Assembly (NCBI GenBank): GCA_013153105.1 | Contig: JAADFC010000024.1 | Location: forward strand, 1-6,379 | Source of the DNA: Thermoproteota archaeon | GTDB taxonomy: Archaea > Thermoproteota > Thermoprotei_A > Sulfolobales > Pyrodictiaceae | Length of the DNA: 6,379 nt | Direction of reading: 5' to 3' | Shown: in pieces, positions 5,684 to 6,379 of the stretch | Layout: each line of letters opens with the position of its first letter | Numbering within the stretch: the stretch's first letter is position 1 | The notes under the pieces: generated by a model | Seen by the model: only the letters and a program-made list of their open reading frames with translations | What the model was told of the DNA's origin: nothing | Database searches by the model: none | Program-made: the position numbers and the translations under genes

Positions 5684-6379
5684 ATGCCGAATAAGCCCCT
5701 CCTAGTGTTCTGCATAAGGCAGCTCGACTGCCCCCTCGTCGAGATAATGAACGAGGCCTCGGGCTGGAGCCCCCCGCTCAACGGCGGGGGCCCCGTCGCG
5801 ACGCCGGAGATACCCAGCCTCGCCGCCCGCGTCCTCCGCGTCCGCCCCTACCCGGGCGAGGGGTTCACCGAGCTGTGGCTCAGGCTGAGCGGCGAGCGGG
5901 AGGCTGTCTCGAGGTTCATGAAGCTCCTCTCGGGCCTCAAGGGCATCTACTACCAGGTGATATACGAGAACAAGTTCAACAAGATACTCCGCATAGTCCT
6001 CCACCACGACGCGCCCCACGTCTGCCCCCTAGCCGGCAGCGGCGGCTGCCCCCTGACGAGCGAGGCGCCGGGGGCAATGCTGAAGAGCACCCTCATCATC
6101 CCCGGCGGCCTGCTGCAGGAGTATATAGTCGCGAGGTCCAACATGCTCGAGCACCTCGAGAAGATGGGGTGCACGATAGTGGACTCCAGGCCGCTGGACG
6201 AGATGGACTACATGCTCACCCAGAAGCAGGAGCTAGCCATAGTATACGCCTACCTCAGCGGCTACTACAACTTCCCCAGGAAGGTGAGCCTTAAGAGCCT
6301 CGCCGAGAGGCTCGGCCTCTCGGTCTCGACCCTCGCCGAGTTCCTCCGCCGCGCAGAGGCCAAGGTTATAGAGGCCTTC
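5684..6379 (+). CDS. HTH_10-type (bacterio-opsin-activator-like) transcriptional regulator, partial, runs off right edge
   Basis: The frame is open for exactly 232 codons from the ATG at 5684 to the window end with no stop. Residues about 179-230 match the archaeal HTH_10 domain: LTQKQ, then the aromatic GYYNFPRKV (193-201), then LKSLAERLGLSVSTLAEFLRRAE (203-225, the helix-turn-helix). This domain is specific to archaea and binds promoter DNA. The preceding 178 residues are a sensory region I cannot assign to a named domain. It holds paired Cys-Pro motifs (C16-P, C114-P, C122-P) and C10, with His107, His108 and His112 beside C114, which could bind a metal or sense redox state (inference). The domain usually sits at the C-terminus, so only a short remainder is probably missing. 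It has its own TATA box and ribosome binding site. Target genes are unknown; the neighbouring surface peptidase and octaheme cytochrome are candidates by position only. Confidence 0.85.
   Translation, partial: MPNKPLLVFCIRQLDCPLVEIMNEASGWSPPLNGGGPVATPEIPSLAARVLRVRPYPGEGFTELWLRLSGEREAVSRFMKLLSGLKGIYYQVIYENKFNKILRIVLHHDAPHVCPLAGSGGCPLTSEAPGAMLKSTLIIPGGLLQEYIVARSNMLEHLEKMGCTIVDSRPLDEMDYMLTQKQELAIVYAYLSGYYNFPRKVSLKSLAERLGLSVSTLAEFLRRAEAKVIEAF

Noticed and set aside
1..6379. CRISPR array, insertion sequence or attachment site
   Set aside because: No regularly spaced repeats of suitable length, no transposase motifs and no terminal inverted repeats were seen.

Overview
The window looks like chromosomal DNA from a G+C-rich hyperthermophilic archaeon of the Thermoproteota, most likely Desulfurococcales/Pyrodictiaceae-like. 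This is inferred from heavy use of ATA (Ile) and AGG (Arg), GTG starts, archaeal TATA-type promoters, a GAGGTG ribosome binding site, an archaeal HTH_10 regulator, and a HAO-family octaheme cytochrome of the kind known from Ignicoccus and relatives. Genus cannot be fixed from the sequence alone. Layout: the left edge holds the start of a leftward gene (130 to 1) for a membrane-anchored or secreted protein of unknown function, behind one or two TATA-like boxes. A rightward gene of unknown function (386-955) follows, with a nine-base tandem repeat inside it. The next 354 bases carry no convincing gene, but begin with three successive G+C-rich stem-loops. The centrepiece is 1310-4000, an 896-residue secreted protein with eight CXXCH heme sites, a HAO-like catalytic region, then about 180 residues of coiled coil and a C-terminal membrane anchor. 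A hairpin plus T5 terminator ends it. Next comes a secreted, C-terminally anchored HEXXH metallopeptidase (4145-5572), then a TATA box, a ribosome binding site and the first 232 codons of an HTH_10-type regulator that runs off the right edge. How the genes work together: the octaheme protein appears to be a single-gene unit with its own terminator. Its architecture implies an enzyme held away from the membrane on a long helical stalk, in the space between membrane and S-layer, reducing or oxidising small nitrogen compounds such as nitrite or hydroxylamine. The peptidase shares this location (secreted, one C-terminal anchor). The regulator may control neighbouring genes, but nothing in the window proves that. 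No quinol-oxidising partner or heme maturation gene is visible. The most unusual item is the fusion of an octaheme HAO-type enzyme to a coiled-coil stalk and membrane anchor. Beyond family recognition, the functions given are inferences.
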